This document shows, in pieces, positions 25,939-35,382 of a stretch of 64,000 bases of DNA. The stretch is from Myxococcales bacterium (GTDB taxonomy: Bacteria > Myxococcota_A > Polyangia > Fen-1088): positions 547,838-611,837 of the forward strand of contig JAGTJU010000005.1 in NCBI GenBank assembly GCA_022184915.1, in the 5' to 3' direction. How positions within the stretch are numbered: the stretch's first letter is position 1; each line of letters begins with the position of its first letter. Made by a program: the position numbers and the translations under genes. The notes beneath the pieces were generated by a model. It did no database searches. It worked only from the letters and a program-made list of their open reading frames with translations, and was not told where the DNA came from.

Positions 25939-27966
25939 TCAAAGCATCGATCGCACACAACGAACCTGGACTGTACTGCTAACGGTGCTTGTGCTCGCGC
26001 TGCCATAAAAGAAGTAGATCCCCCACGCTCTGGAGGGATCGCCCGTCACCGCGGTAGAGGTCCAGAAGTAGCTACTGGGTGTGTTGGGGAATGCCGCAAT
26101 ATCGATTGCGGGATCGCTGCGCGTGAAGTCAACCAGCGAATATAGCTCCACCATCGTGGGCAGACGCCAGCCGCCGCCCTTGTCAGCACAGTACTTCAAG
26201 GCCGCCACCTGGTCCATGCTCGCCGAACCGATGGGTTGCTCCCACGCGAGGTTGGTTACGTTGTCGACTACGAATCCCGAACCTGCGGTAGATGAATAGG
26301 ACGTCGGGTTTGGCAGCCCCACGGCAGATGCAGGGTTGGGCATTACAAAGCCATCACACGTGCACGTGTACTTCTGACACGTCCCCCCCGCCCCACACAC
26401 ACCCGTTTGCCCGCAAGACGCCGCTCCCTGGTCCACGCACGCTTCGCTGCAGCAAATCTCGTTCACGCAATTGCCCGAAGCGCACCCGCCTGCAGCACAT
26501 ATGGCCCCATTGCCCAACTTCGGCACGCACTGGCCCGCAGAGCAATACATCGACGATGACACACAGTCGCCGTCTGCACGGCATGAACCTCTGCATTCCG
26601 TAGCGCTGAGGCAGCCCAGCCCCTTGGGGCATGCCACCGACGCAACACTCACGCAAGCACCTCTGCCGTCGCACTGACTCGCGGCCGTGTACATGGCAGC
26701 AGAGCAACTCGCGCCCGCTCCACATGCCGTGGTGCTTGGGTAGTAGGCACAGGCGCTGTCGCCATCACAAAAGCCAGTGGTGCCGCATGCATTGGCGGGC
26801 CCTTGGTTCAAGCATAAACCTCGAGGGTCCATGTTCCCAGAAGGCACCGCGCTGCATGTGCCCATGCCGTTCACGTTGCAGGCTTGGCAAACACCGCAGG
26901 TTGCGTTTCCGCAGCACACCCCATCAACACAAAATCCCGTGGCGCAGCTATTGCCCGTCGCGCATCTCATGCCCTTGCCGATTTTCTGCTTGCACATGTC
27001 GCGATCGCAATAGAAATCGATGCTGTTGCCACAATCGGCGTCAACGGTGCAAGACCCGGTACAGGTGCCATCTCTACACGCGAGCCCCATCGGGCAAGGG
27101 CTTGGAACCGCTGGGCTGCATGCACCAGCGCCATTGCAATTGCGTTGCGGCGTATGCACGCCTTCAACGCACGTTTGAGGGCCACCACACAGAGTCGCAA
27201 CACCGTAGAACGCACAGCCCCCTCTCCCATCGCACAGGCCAGTGGTGTCGCACTGGCCTTTGTCTTGGCAGATCTTGCGTGGGTCTGCGGCGTTTTCTGG
27301 AACCGGTTTGCAAACACGAAGCGAGCCCGGAAGATTGCAAGCTTGGCACTTTCCGGTGCACGCAACGTCGCAACACACGCCATCAGCACAATGGTTTGAA
27401 GTGCAGTCGCTGTCAGAAACGCACTCTGCTTTCGCTCCCCCGTCACCAGCCGTTGGGCCGGAAAGCGCATCGTCACTGGAGCCCCCGTCGGCCTCGACGA
27501 TGAGTGTCGCTGCCCGCCGGGGAATGGCGCCACAAGTACCATCAAGGCAGGTCTGCGTCTCGTTGCACGCAATCACGGCTGACGCGCAGCTCCTGTTTAG
27601 CCTCACAGTCAAGAAAGCATGCTTGTCCTTGATCAAGAAGGTCGTCACTTTCTGCGACACGACCGCCACGTCGTCGAGAAACGCCGTGACGGTGACCCTC
27701 ATTTCCTCGCCGTCAGCGCCAGGTGAACTAACGGGTCTAAAGGTTACGGGGAATGTTTGCGGCGCCAGCAGATCCAGTATTTGAGGAGCGCTGGTTCCGC
27801 GCACGTTCGCGTACGTGGCCTCTATTCTGTTTACCTCGGTGCCTACCGCAAATTCGCTTTCGACGGTCACAGCTAACGACGTTCGCAAGACCGTTGTTTT
27901 CGAACATGACATTGCCCCCAAACAAAGCAGCCACACCGAAAGATTGCGTTTGCCAAGTTGAGTCAT
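25939..27966 (-). CDS. Cysteine-rich lipoprotein with C-terminal DUF1566 domain
   Basis: 675 residues from ATG 27966, chosen because it begins a lipoprotein signal (SVWLLCLGAMSC). Residues ~20-150 look like a beta domain. Cys-rich modules (~190-580) carry CxxDxDCxxxxCxDGVCC, CQACNxxG, GxCDGxxxCAxY and CPxGLxC motifs common in myxobacterial surface proteins. Residues ~590-675 are DUF1566 (NLAWEQPIG, GGWRLPTMVELYSLVDFTRSDPAIDI, YFWTSTAV, QVRCVR). It follows the kinase and TPR genes by short gaps (14 bases), so it is probably co-transcribed. Confidence 0.88.
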   Translation of the reverse strand: MTQLGKRNLSVWLLCLGAMSCSKTTVLRTSLAVTVESEFAVGTEVNRIEATYANVRGTSAPQILDLLAPQTFPVTFRPVSSPGADGEEMRVTVTAFLDDVAVVSQKVTTFLIKDKHAFLTVRLNRSCASAVIACNETQTCLDGTCGAIPRRAATLIVEADGGSSDDALSGPTAGDGGAKAECVSDSDCTSNHCADGVCCDVACTGKCQACNLPGSLRVCKPVPENAADPRKICQDKGQCDTTGLCDGRGGCAFYGVATLCGGPQTCVEGVHTPQRNCNGAGACSPAVPSPCPMGLACRDGTCTGSCTVDADCGNSIDFYCDRDMCKQKIGKGMRCATGNSCATGFCVDGVCCGNATCGVCQACNVNGMGTCSAVPSGNMDPRGLCLNQGPANACGTTGFCDGDSACAYYPSTTACGAGASCSAAMYTAASQCDGRGACVSVASVACPKGLGCLSATECRGSCRADGDCVSSSMYCSAGQCVPKLGNGAICAAGGCASGNCVNEICCSEACVDQGAASCGQTGVCGAGGTCQKYTCTCDGFVMPNPASAVGLPNPTSYSSTAGSGFVVDNVTNLAWEQPIGSASMDQVAALKYCADKGGGWRLPTMVELYSLVDFTRSDPAIDIAAFPNTPSSYFWTSTAVTGDPSRAWGIYFFYGSASTSTVSSTVQVRCVRSML

Positions 27967-27980
27967 ACCTCGTCCTTTGC

Positions 27981-28667
27981 TCACGGCGCTGAGTCGCAAA
28001 GCGGAGCACCACAGTCGATGACTGTCTTCGTTCCTGAACTTGCCACTGCAAACAGAACCGCAGAGCTCACCACGACGGCGGCCATACCCGTCCAGAACCA
28101 CCACTTGTGAGTCATCGGCTTCTGCGCGTCGTCGGCTTTGGGCTCTACGGACTTCGCGTTCACCAAGGGCGATTGTTGGGGGGGGCTGTTTGTTGGCACA
28201 TACGCAGGCACGACGTCAGGCGCTGCCACATGCTCCGGCTTTGGAGGCTCACTCTTTGAGCTGGCCGTACGTTCGCGTTCCTCGTTGCCTGCCCGGCGCT
28301 CGAGCTCTTTGTCGATCTCCGCAATGAAGTCTTGTGCCCGGCCGTCGCGCGCCAGATCCTTCCGCTTGTTCGCACGCCGAAATTCCACGAACCGTTTGCG
28401 CGCGTCTTCTAATCTATCGTTTTGCTGGTAACAACGCGCCTGGTTGAACACCCAGATGGCATCCTGCGTTTCAGCGTAAAGCTCTGCCAGAATGCTTATG
28501 CCTTTTTCCAGGTCGTTCGCCAAACAAGCCGCCATCGCTTCGCCAACGCGAGGATCAACCTCGTCTCCTTCTTCAGCCTGTGCCCCGGGTGACACCACGG
28601 ACAAAACAGCAAGTGTAAGCGTGAAGAACGCTGCGAAATGTGTCGGAGATGAGCGCATCGTCTGCAT
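27981..28667 (-). CDS. TPR-like membrane-anchored protein in the kinase operon
   Basis: 228 residues from ATG 28667. Signal peptide (FAAFFTLTLAVLSVVSPGAQA), then a TPR-like helical segment (EAMAACLANDLEKGISILAELYAETQDAIWVFNQARCYQQNDRLEDARKRFVEF is spread over ~30-85), a charged Pro-rich linker, and a membrane helix near the end (WWFWTGMAAVVVSSAVLFAVA) with a short Cys-containing tail. This architecture recurs next to PknB-type kinases in myxobacteria. It starts 14 bases after the kinase stop. Confidence 0.8.
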   Translation of the reverse strand: MQTMRSSPTHFAAFFTLTLAVLSVVSPGAQAEEGDEVDPRVGEAMAACLANDLEKGISILAELYAETQDAIWVFNQARCYQQNDRLEDARKRFVEFRRANKRKDLARDGRAQDFIAEIDKELERRAGNEERERTASSKSEPPKPEHVAAPDVVPAYVPTNSPPQQSPLVNAKSVEPKADDAQKPMTHKWWFWTGMAAVVVSSAVLFAVASSGTKTVIDCGAPLCDSAP

Positions 28668-28681
28668 ACGATAAAGAACCC

Positions 28682-30193
28682 TCAAAATTCTAGGGAAGGT
28701 ATAATTTTCTTCTTGGGCTTCGGTGGCACGGGTGGGGGAGCCGGTCCAGGTGCAACCACGTTGACAGGGGCTCCTCGAAGCTTTGTCGTTTGAGGTGAAT
28801 GGATGGCCGGCGCCGGTGTGCCATCAACCTGCGCACCCATTCGGTCACGGTGTACCTTGGATTTACGGCGTGCTACAGGGGCAGGTACAGGGTGGGCGTC
28901 TTGCACCATTGGCTGCGTAGGCGGGGTTGGAGCCACCTCAACTGGCACGGGTAGAGCTTCCCGGGGAGGCGCCAAAACCGGTCCAGGCGTCACAACCGGC
29001 ACAGGAGCTGTCACGCGCGCTTCGCCTCCCCGCCGACCCATCCACAAAAACGCCACGACACCCCCGAACACGACTACAGCCAACAAAAGCACAACGTGCT
29101 TGCTCGACGAACCCGCATTCCGTGGCACTTGACCGAGGTCAGTCTGCATTTTGGCGTGCAGGTCATTCCCCCCTTGTTTGGTCGCTGCCGGCAGCGGCGT
29201 GGTTGGTCGGACCGACCTAGGCGCAGGCGTCTCGGGTGGCGTAGCAACAGCCGCACTGGTTCGGTCCGCTTCCGGTAACGTCATCGTCTTCAGAGGCGCA
29301 TTTTCCTGTGCAGTCACCGCCATCAATGCTGTTTGAAGCTCAGACATCGTCGCAAAGCGATCCTCGCGCCTCTTCGACAATGCCTTCAAGATGATGCCTT
29401 CAACGTCGGGTGGAACCTTCGCATTGAACGCTGATGGCAACGGCGGTTGCTTCGTCACATGCGCCACCAGGATCTCGCCCATGCCTGTGCCGACAAACGG
29501 CGTCCGACCACACAACATCTGAAACAGAATCACGCCCAACGCATAGATATCCGTGCGGCTGTCAATGTCGGCGTTGATCCCCAAGCACTGCTCCGGCGAC
29601 ATATACGGCGGCGTGCCCATCACTGCCCCGGTGTTTGTGCCGCCGTTGCTGCCCGCCATTTCGGGGCGCAGCTTAGCGATGCCAAAATCAAGCACCTTGA
29701 CGTGTTCGCCGCGGCCGCTTTCTGCCGCTACCATGTGCAAGTTGTCGGGCTTCAAATCGCGGTGGATGATTCCCTTGGCGTGCGCTGCTGTCAAAGCTGC
29801 CGCAGTCTGGTGGGTGATTCGGATGGCCGTGGAAACGTCCAGCTGCTTTTCGCGCTCGATGAGCGCCCGCAAACTTTCGCCCGCCAGCAACTCCATCACG
29901 ATGTAGGGGATGCCATCGTCCAACTCGCCCATGTCGAAGATCTCGACGATGTGCGGATGCCTGATCGCGCTCGCCGCCTTCGCCTCGTTAAAGAACCGGC
30001 GAATCAGCGATTCGTCTTCGGTGTGCTCGCGCTTCAAAACCTTGATCGCCACCTTGCGATCAATGAACGGATGCTCCGCAACATAAACCGCCCCCATGCC
30101 CCCCACCCCCAACAGCGAAACCACGTTGTAGTTGTTGACCTTACGACCAACAAACGATTGGGCCCGGCTTAATGTGGGAAACGCGTCGGACAT
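28682..30193 (-). CDS. PknB-type Ser/Thr protein kinase, membrane-anchored
   Basis: 503 residues. The kinase domain (~20-290) has the Gly-rich loop LGVGGMGAVY, VAIKVL (Lys51), HRDLKPDN (144-151), DFG (169-171) and GTPPYMSPEQ. A Pro-rich stretch precedes one membrane helix (VVLLLAVVVFGGVVAFLWMG, ~370-392), and a Pro/Lys-rich tail outside ends KPKKKIIPSLEF. All catalytic residues are present, so it should phosphorylate protein Ser/Thr. It heads a minus-strand run with the TPR and DUF1566 genes, suggesting one signalling or surface-sensing unit. Confidence 0.93.
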   Translation of the reverse strand: MSDAFPTLSRAQSFVGRKVNNYNVVSLLGVGGMGAVYVAEHPFIDRKVAIKVLKREHTEDESLIRRFFNEAKAASAIRHPHIVEIFDMGELDDGIPYIVMELLAGESLRALIEREKQLDVSTAIRITHQTAAALTAAHAKGIIHRDLKPDNLHMVAAESGRGEHVKVLDFGIAKLRPEMAGSNGGTNTGAVMGTPPYMSPEQCLGINADIDSRTDIYALGVILFQMLCGRTPFVGTGMGEILVAHVTKQPPLPSAFNAKVPPDVEGIILKALSKRREDRFATMSELQTALMAVTAQENAPLKTMTLPEADRTSAAVATPPETPAPRSVRPTTPLPAATKQGGNDLHAKMQTDLGQVPRNAGSSSKHVVLLLAVVVFGGVVAFLWMGRRGGEARVTAPVPVVTPGPVLAPPREALPVPVEVAPTPPTQPMVQDAHPVPAPVARRKSKVHRDRMGAQVDGTPAPAIHSPQTTKLRGAPVNVVAPGPAPPPVPPKPKKKIIPSLEF

Positions 30194-30483
30194 GCGGTCA
30201 GGTCACTCTTGAACAGGCCCTAAGTTGGGTACTTTGGTTTGTTGGACCGGGACATAGCACATGGACGTGTACATGTGTTCGCGAAGCGCGCCTCGCCCGC
30301 GTCGCAGGCGATACGCGAACCCCGGCTGTGGGTTGCCGCAGATCTTGAGGCGTGCGTGCCCGGGATGGGTGACGCGAGTCGATACATGGCCAAAACGGGC
30401 TAGCGCGAGGGCTTCCCGTCCTCGGCGCGTGAATAACGTCTGCCCTCACGCGTGCTGGAGCTCGCTCGCGCGCCCTCCTCAAC

Positions 30484-30977
30484 TCACTGCGCTTCCACCA
30501 TCCGGTGAAGCACGCCCGTTCGCGAAAGGATGTAGCGCCCGCGGTCGTGGAATTCGAACCGCAACTCGTTCGATCCGGCGGGCGCGGCCGCCACGTGCTC
30601 CCACGTGTCACCCGCATCGGTGGACCGGAACACGCCCTCACTCTCGTCGCGCCGGGTGGACGGTCAGGCAGCCCCGCGAACGGACGGGTGTCTGCCCGGT
30701 CACCCAGGTCGCTCCGTCGTCGAACGAAGCGCGCAAGAGGGGACCATGCGTTTCCACAAACTGCTCGATGTAGATGGCGTGCGGCTCTGCCGCGCTGACC
30801 GCGGCGGTGAGGATCGAGCCCGGAGTTGCAAGCTCGAACAGCCGTGTGAAGGTCAGCCCGCCATCGACGGTTCGGTAGCCGTTGTTGCGCGTCACCACGG
30901 TCAATCGTTCCGCAACCGTTGGCGACTGAACGATGGCCTCGGGCGTCTCGTTGAGCCCCGAACCTGGGACCGGCCAG
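30484..30977 (-). pseudogene. BNR/sialidase-like repeat protein, 5'-truncated and frameshifted
   Basis: Two frames combined read RNNGYRTVDGGLTFTRLF, SFDDGATWVTGQTP, then after a shift near 30,640 VFRSTDAGDTWEHVAAAPAG, ending at a stop at 30484. The Asp-box-like SxDxGxTW motifs show a BNR beta-propeller fragment. The 5' end abuts an ISKra4 end remnant at 30978, which probably removed the start. Confidence 0.75.
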
Positions 30978-31036
30978 GGTGCGGCTCTTTTCGGGCGACA
31001 ATTCGCCGACTCACTTGACGATGCGGAGGTGTGATC
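30978..31036 (-). mobile_element. ISKra4-type right-end remnant
   Basis: The complement of these ~58 bases matches 35,111-35,168, the last codons (HLRIVK-stop) and terminal inverted repeat of the element at 33,435-35,168. It is an orphan end in opposite orientation, lying at the 5' break of the BNR pseudogene, so an older copy was inserted here and then mostly lost. Confidence 0.85.
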
Positions 31037-31171
31037 TATTTCCGGCGCGAAGCTTGAGTGCCGGAATCTCTGTGGATTTGACTTGGCGAGGCACTCTGAG
31101 GAATCAGACGAGCAAAGTGCACGCTCTTAGCTTTGCGCTTTGCGCTTTGCCTCGCGTTGCCCCCGCAATGG

Positions 31172-31297
31172 CTAAGCCCACTTGAAGCCTGTTGAAGGCG
31201 AAATGCCAACCGCCTCCGCCGCCTTTGCCGTGCTTACTCCTGATCCCACTAAGGAGGCAAAGTCCCTACGCCGCTCGTCTTTCTTTCGTCTGTCCAT
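31172..31297 (-). CDS. Possible 41-residue helix-turn-helix fragment
   Basis: Short frame from ATG 31297: MDRRKKDERRRDFASLVGSG then STAKAAEAVGISPSTGFKWA. The second half is a plausible helix-turn-helix as found at the N-terminus of terminase small subunits and transposase OrfA proteins. It is probably a relic of a mobile element. The surrounding 31037-31327 holds nothing else that I recognise. Confidence 0.4.
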   Translation of the reverse strand: MDRRKKDERRRDFASLVGSGVSTAKAAEAVGISPSTGFKWA

Positions 31298-31327
31298 GCC
31301 CGCGGTCTGCGGCTTCGTCTTCGACCC

Positions 31328-32008
31328 TCATCCGAGGCTTCGTGCATCGCTTGCGATCAAACCTTCGCCGAGCACGCCAGTAAGCTCGTAGGCAAGACGT
31401 TCGGCGTCGGCTGCATTTACCTCGCCAAGCAGCCCGTCTACAATCATGCGGGCCAAACCGTAGGTAAGCGCTTGTGCAGCGAGCACGCCTGCGCTTCTCT
31501 TGGCAAGTTCAGCCGAGGCTTGGCCGCGATGGCGGCGCCCGAGGATTGGTTCCATCAACGCCTCGCTGGATGCGGTGAGATGGCGGAGATGCTCTGATGC
31601 GTTCAAGATCTCGGGCCTCACCAGCAAACGAAAGTAGCCTGGCTTATCGACGGCGAAACGCACATAGGCCACCCCCCTGGCTCGCTGCGCCTCCAGCGGA
31701 TCCACCTCGCGCGCGGCCGCTTGGGCCAGTCGCTGGACCATAAGGTTGGCCCCCTCTTCGGCAAGGGCCACGAGCAGCGCCTCTTTGGTGGGAAAGTGGC
31801 GAAAGGGGGCCGCCACCGAAACCCGCAGCCCCTTTGCGAGAACGTTCAACTTCACGGCCTCTACCCCCTGGTTGGCCACCACCCGAAGCGCAGCGTCGAG
31901 GAGCGAGCGGCGAAGATCGCCGTGGTGGTAGCGCGCGGGCTTGCGCTTCTTCGCTGGGCCGGCGCGGCCAGCTTGTGGGAGGTGTTTGGGGGGCGGTTTG
32001 TTCGACAT
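31328..32008 (-). CDS. TetR/AcrR family transcriptional regulator
   Basis: 226 residues. N-terminal HTH (RRSLLDAALRVVANQGVEAVKLNVLAKGLRVSVAAPFRHFPTKEALLVALAEE spans ~33-85) with a Lys/Arg-rich leader, then a helical ligand-binding domain with the WHG-like pattern found in TetR_C_33 proteins (FAVDKPGYFRLLVRPEIL). It is divergent from the serine hydrolase gene and probably represses both from the palindrome at 32048. Confidence 0.9.
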   Translation of the reverse strand: MSNKPPPKHLPQAGRAGPAKKRKPARYHHGDLRRSLLDAALRVVANQGVEAVKLNVLAKGLRVSVAAPFRHFPTKEALLVALAEEGANLMVQRLAQAAAREVDPLEAQRARGVAYVRFAVDKPGYFRLLVRPEILNASEHLRHLTASSEALMEPILGRRHRGQASAELAKRSAGVLAAQALTYGLARMIVDGLLGEVNAADAERLAYELTGVLGEGLIASDARSLG

Positions 32009-32028
32009 CGCGGATCGACGTTGCGCGA

Positions 32029-33294
32029 ATGGGTTTTCGCAACTACGATGTTAGTGTGACTAACATAAAGCGGAAGCGCAATCCCCGATTCAACACAAGG
32101 CCATGGCTCCTGGTGGCCGCTGTGGCGTTGACTCCGTTCGGCTGTGGCCAACTCACCGTCAAAGAAATAAACGCTCGGCTCGCGGCCTCGCTGGCCGATG
32201 CGGTTACAGAAGACGAGGAGGTTAAAAGTGCGGCTCTCCTTGTCGACGCCCCTCGGCTTGGCTTGAGTGTTCAGCTGGCAGTCGGCGTTGCACACGAGGC
32301 CACCGGCACGGCCATGACCACCGAAACACCTTTTCTCTCTGCAAGCATTGGAAAGCTCTTCGTGGCCACTGCGGTGATGAAGCTCGTTGCCGACGGGCGC
32401 CTGTCGCTTGACGATCCACTCACCAAGTGGGTCCCGCTAAGCTCTATCACCGGGCTCCCCGTGGTGGGGGGGGACAGAGCGCTTGGCCGCATCACCGTGC
32501 AAATGCTTCTGACACATCGCTCTGGCCTGCCTGACTACTTTTCGGGCAAGCCACGGGCAGGAGCCGAACGTCTCTTTGATGTGATGGCCAAGCAGCCGGG
32601 CACAACGTGGACGCGCACCGCCTTGCTTGACTACGCCCGCCAGCACTACGACCCAGTGGGTGCGCCCGGCACAATATTCGCCTACGCCGACACGAACTAC
32701 GACCTCCTCGGCATGGTGCTCGAAGGCGTAGTGGCGGGTGGAGCCCATGCCATAGCCGCGGGCGCCCCTCCCACATTCCATCAGGTCGTTCGCCAAGAGG
32801 TGCTCACGCCGCTTGCACTCGGGTCCACGTGGTACCACGCGTTCGAGACAGCTCCTCCCGGGCTCCCTACAACCGCCGACGTTTTCATCAAAAGCGTGAA
32901 CATGACGGGGGCGAGCTCGCTCTCCGCGGATCAGGCGGGCGGCGGCTTGGTAACAACGCTGGGCGATCTGGGGCGCTTCATTCGAGCCCTGGTCGAAGGT
33001 CGTCCGGTGCCGCTATCAACCATGGCCACCGCGTACACGAAAGACGCCATGCATGCGGGCATTGACGTGGGGCTGTGCGCGTGGCGGATTCGCCCTCGGG
33101 GGATCTTCTTCGCTCTTGGCGGTTTGCCTGATCTGGTTGGGCATTCCGGCGCAACGGGCGCCTTCGCCTACTATGCTGCGGAGCACGACGCGGTGATTGT
33201 TGGCACCTTCAATCAAACCACTTGGCAGGAAAACCACGTTAAGTTCTTATTAAGCGACGTTCTACCAGTGCTGGCCCGCGCCCGAAGGAGCTGA
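32029..33294 (+). CDS. Serine hydrolase, beta-lactamase/class C PBP-like lipoprotein
   Basis: 421 residues from ATG 32029; a GTG at 32056 is an equally plausible start. Lipoprotein signal ending TPFGC. Class C landmarks are SIGK (SxxK nucleophile), YADTNYDLLG (the Y-x-N region) and HSGATGAF near the C-terminus (HxG in place of KTG). LLTHRSGLPDYF is also typical. It is an envelope D-alanyl peptidase or esterase-like enzyme; substrate unknown. An operator-like palindrome covers its start region. Confidence 0.88.
   Translation: MGFRNYDVSVTNIKRKRNPRFNTRPWLLVAAVALTPFGCGQLTVKEINARLAASLADAVTEDEEVKSAALLVDAPRLGLSVQLAVGVAHEATGTAMTTETPFLSASIGKLFVATAVMKLVADGRLSLDDPLTKWVPLSSITGLPVVGGDRALGRITVQMLLTHRSGLPDYFSGKPRAGAERLFDVMAKQPGTTWTRTALLDYARQHYDPVGAPGTIFAYADTNYDLLGMVLEGVVAGGAHAIAAGAPPTFHQVVRQEVLTPLALGSTWYHAFETAPPGLPTTADVFIKSVNMTGASSLSADQAGGGLVTTLGDLGRFIRALVEGRPVPLSTMATAYTKDAMHAGIDVGLCAWRIRPRGIFFALGGLPDLVGHSGATGAFAYYAAEHDAVIVGTFNQTTWQENHVKFLLSDVLPVLARARRS
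32048..32066. promoter_or_regulatory. 19-bp palindrome, probable TetR operator
   Basis: ATGTTAGT-GTG-ACTAACAT, a perfect 8-bp inverted repeat with a 3-base centre, lies 40 bases from the tetR start and overlaps the candidate start codons of the hydrolase. Its position and symmetry fit a TetR-family operator for the divergent pair. Confidence 0.7.
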
Positions 33295-33434
33295 GCTCAA
33301 CAATGATGTTTCAAGTGGTCCAGCTATAGCTGGCCCAGCTTGATTGACAAAGCCGTCCTACAAATGAAGCTCTTTCTCATGTTTATCGAACTCAAGAACT
33401 ACCAGGCAAATAATCTCAGAGCGCGAAGCCGATA

Positions 33435-35168
33435 GGGTGCAGATCTTTTGAGGCGACAAAGACCCTCGAGAAAACGAGGAATTGTTGAAGAAGGATGGGG
33501 TCAATCGGTGTACGTAATTGGTGCGAACAAAGTTACGTGACCAAAGGACCCCACGGACATGGAAGCACAAGCGGTCGTCGTTGAGAACCCCTTTGATGGA
33601 GCTCGGCAAAAATTTGATGAGCTGACCGAGCTACTGGGGTCCGGGGAGAGACTCAAGATGGAACATGGCGAGATCGAGTCGCTTTTGGAAACCGAAGGGC
33701 GGGAGCTGCTGCGTCGGCTGTTTCAAGCCCACATGGAAAGTCGAGGCGAAGGGCAAGTGGCGGGCGGACGTGTGGAGGGCTCGGACGGAGAATCGCGAAC
33801 GCACGAGCGTGTGACGAGCCGGAAGCTCAAGACGGTTTTCGGAGAAGTGGAGGTCGAGCGAGCGGGATACCGGAGCAGAGTGGTCGGCACGCTGTTTCCG
33901 AGAGACGCGGAGTTGAACCTGCCCCCCGACGCGTATTCGCATGGGGTTCGCAAGCGTGTGGCCACCGAGGCTGCCAAGGGCTCTTTCGACAACGTCACAG
34001 AAGCGATGGAACAGACGACCGGGACCGCCGTTCCAAAGCGCCAGGCTGAACAGTTGGCGGTCAAGGCGGCGCAGGACTTCGACGGCTTCAACGAATCGCG
34101 GCGAGCCACCTCGGCCGGGTCGGCCGAGTCGGGGCAGATCGTGGTTCTGTCCGTCGACGGCAAGGGAGTGGTCATGCGTCCCGATGACCTTCGACCTGCC
34201 ACGCGCAGGGCCGCCGAGCAACGCGAGGCTCGGCTCGACAAGCGTCGCAGCAAGGGTGAAAAGAGCGGCAGCAAGCGGATGGCCACTGTGGCAACGGTGT
34301 ACACCATCGACGAATTCGTGCGAACGCCTGCTGACGTTGCTCTCGACCTCTCGCGTGTTCTGGAGGAGGAGGTGAAACGGCCGCGGCCGCAGAACAAGCG
34401 GGTCTGGGCCAGTCTGCGAAGAATACCTGCTGAGGTAATTTCCGAAGCCTTCGAGGAGGCTGCGTACCGTGACCCAAAGCGAGAAAAGCCGTGGGTGGCT
34501 TTAGTCGATGGGAACGCCACTCAGCTCGAGATCATCGAGCAGCAAGCCCGAGACCGCAAGGTCAAGGTCACGATCGTCATGGACATTATTCACGTGCTTG
34601 AATACCTGTGGAAAGCGGGCAATGCGTTCTGCGGCGAGGGCACCAAGGCGGCGCAGGACTGGGTGACCGAACGGCTTCTGCTGGTACTCCGAGGGCGCAG
34701 CAGCCTGGTCGCCGGCGGGATTCGTCGAAGTGCCACACGTCGAGGCCTACGTAAAAGTGATTCCCGCTGGCGAGCGGCCGACAGCTGCGCGAGATACCTC
34801 CCTCAACCACAAGGAATTCCTTCGCTACGACCAAGCGCTCGCAGCAGGGTTTCCAATTGCGACCGGCGTGATCGAAGGAGCCTGCCGTCACTTGATCAAG
34901 GACCGCATGGACATCACGGGCGCACGATGGTCACTGGACGGCGCGGAAGCCATACTGAGGCTTCGCTCTCTCCGAGCCAGTGGCGACTTCGACGACTACT
35001 GGTCTTTTCATGAGCGGTCGGAGCTCAGGCGGCATCACGAGAGTAGATATGCAGACGGCAAGGTGCCTTCCACAGAGATCCCGGCGCTCAAGGCTCGCGC
35101 CAGACGTAAACCACACCTCCGCATCGTCAAGTGAGTCGGCGAATTGTCGCCCGAAAAGAGCCGCACCC
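33435..35168 (+). mobile_element. ISKra4-family insertion sequence with 9-bp target duplication
   Basis: 1734 bases bounded by 25-bp imperfect inverted repeats (33435-33459 and 35144-35168, 21 of 25 matching, beginning GGGTGC). The 9-base AAGCCGATA occurs directly on both sides (33426-33434 and 35169-35177), a perfect target duplication, so the insertion is recent. Its single transposase gene carries a frameshift. Left of it, 33295-33425 holds only a small palindrome, CCAGCTATAGCTGG at 33320. Confidence 0.92.
33559..35134 (+). pseudogene. ISKra4-family transposase, one frameshift
   Basis: Frame 1 from ATG 33559 gives the N-terminal and catalytic parts ([69 protein letters not shown]) to about 34,799. 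The product then continues in the next frame ([39 protein letters not shown]) to a stop at 35134. One extra base around CCTCCCTC (34798-34805) breaks it. No strong slippery heptamer is seen, so this is more likely a mutation than programmed shifting. Confidence 0.88.
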
Positions 35169-35382
35169 AAGCCGATAGGTAGATCAAAGGGTGCCTTGGG
35201 GTCGAGGGGGCAGGGGAAGGGGGGCAAGGAGGGTGGAAAAGATTGGCGGATTGGCCGAGGAAAGAGGACGGTGAGGGGGGCCTGTCGAACGATGATAACG
35301 GCGGCCAAGGAGGCGACGATCAGCCACTGGCGACGGGGGGCGAGGGCTGCCTTGCAGGATGCGGCAAAGGTGGTGGTTCTGA

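Noticed and set aside
34230..34890. Long minus-strand frames opposite the ISKra4 transposase
   Set aside because: No motif; the plus strand shows the known transposase family.
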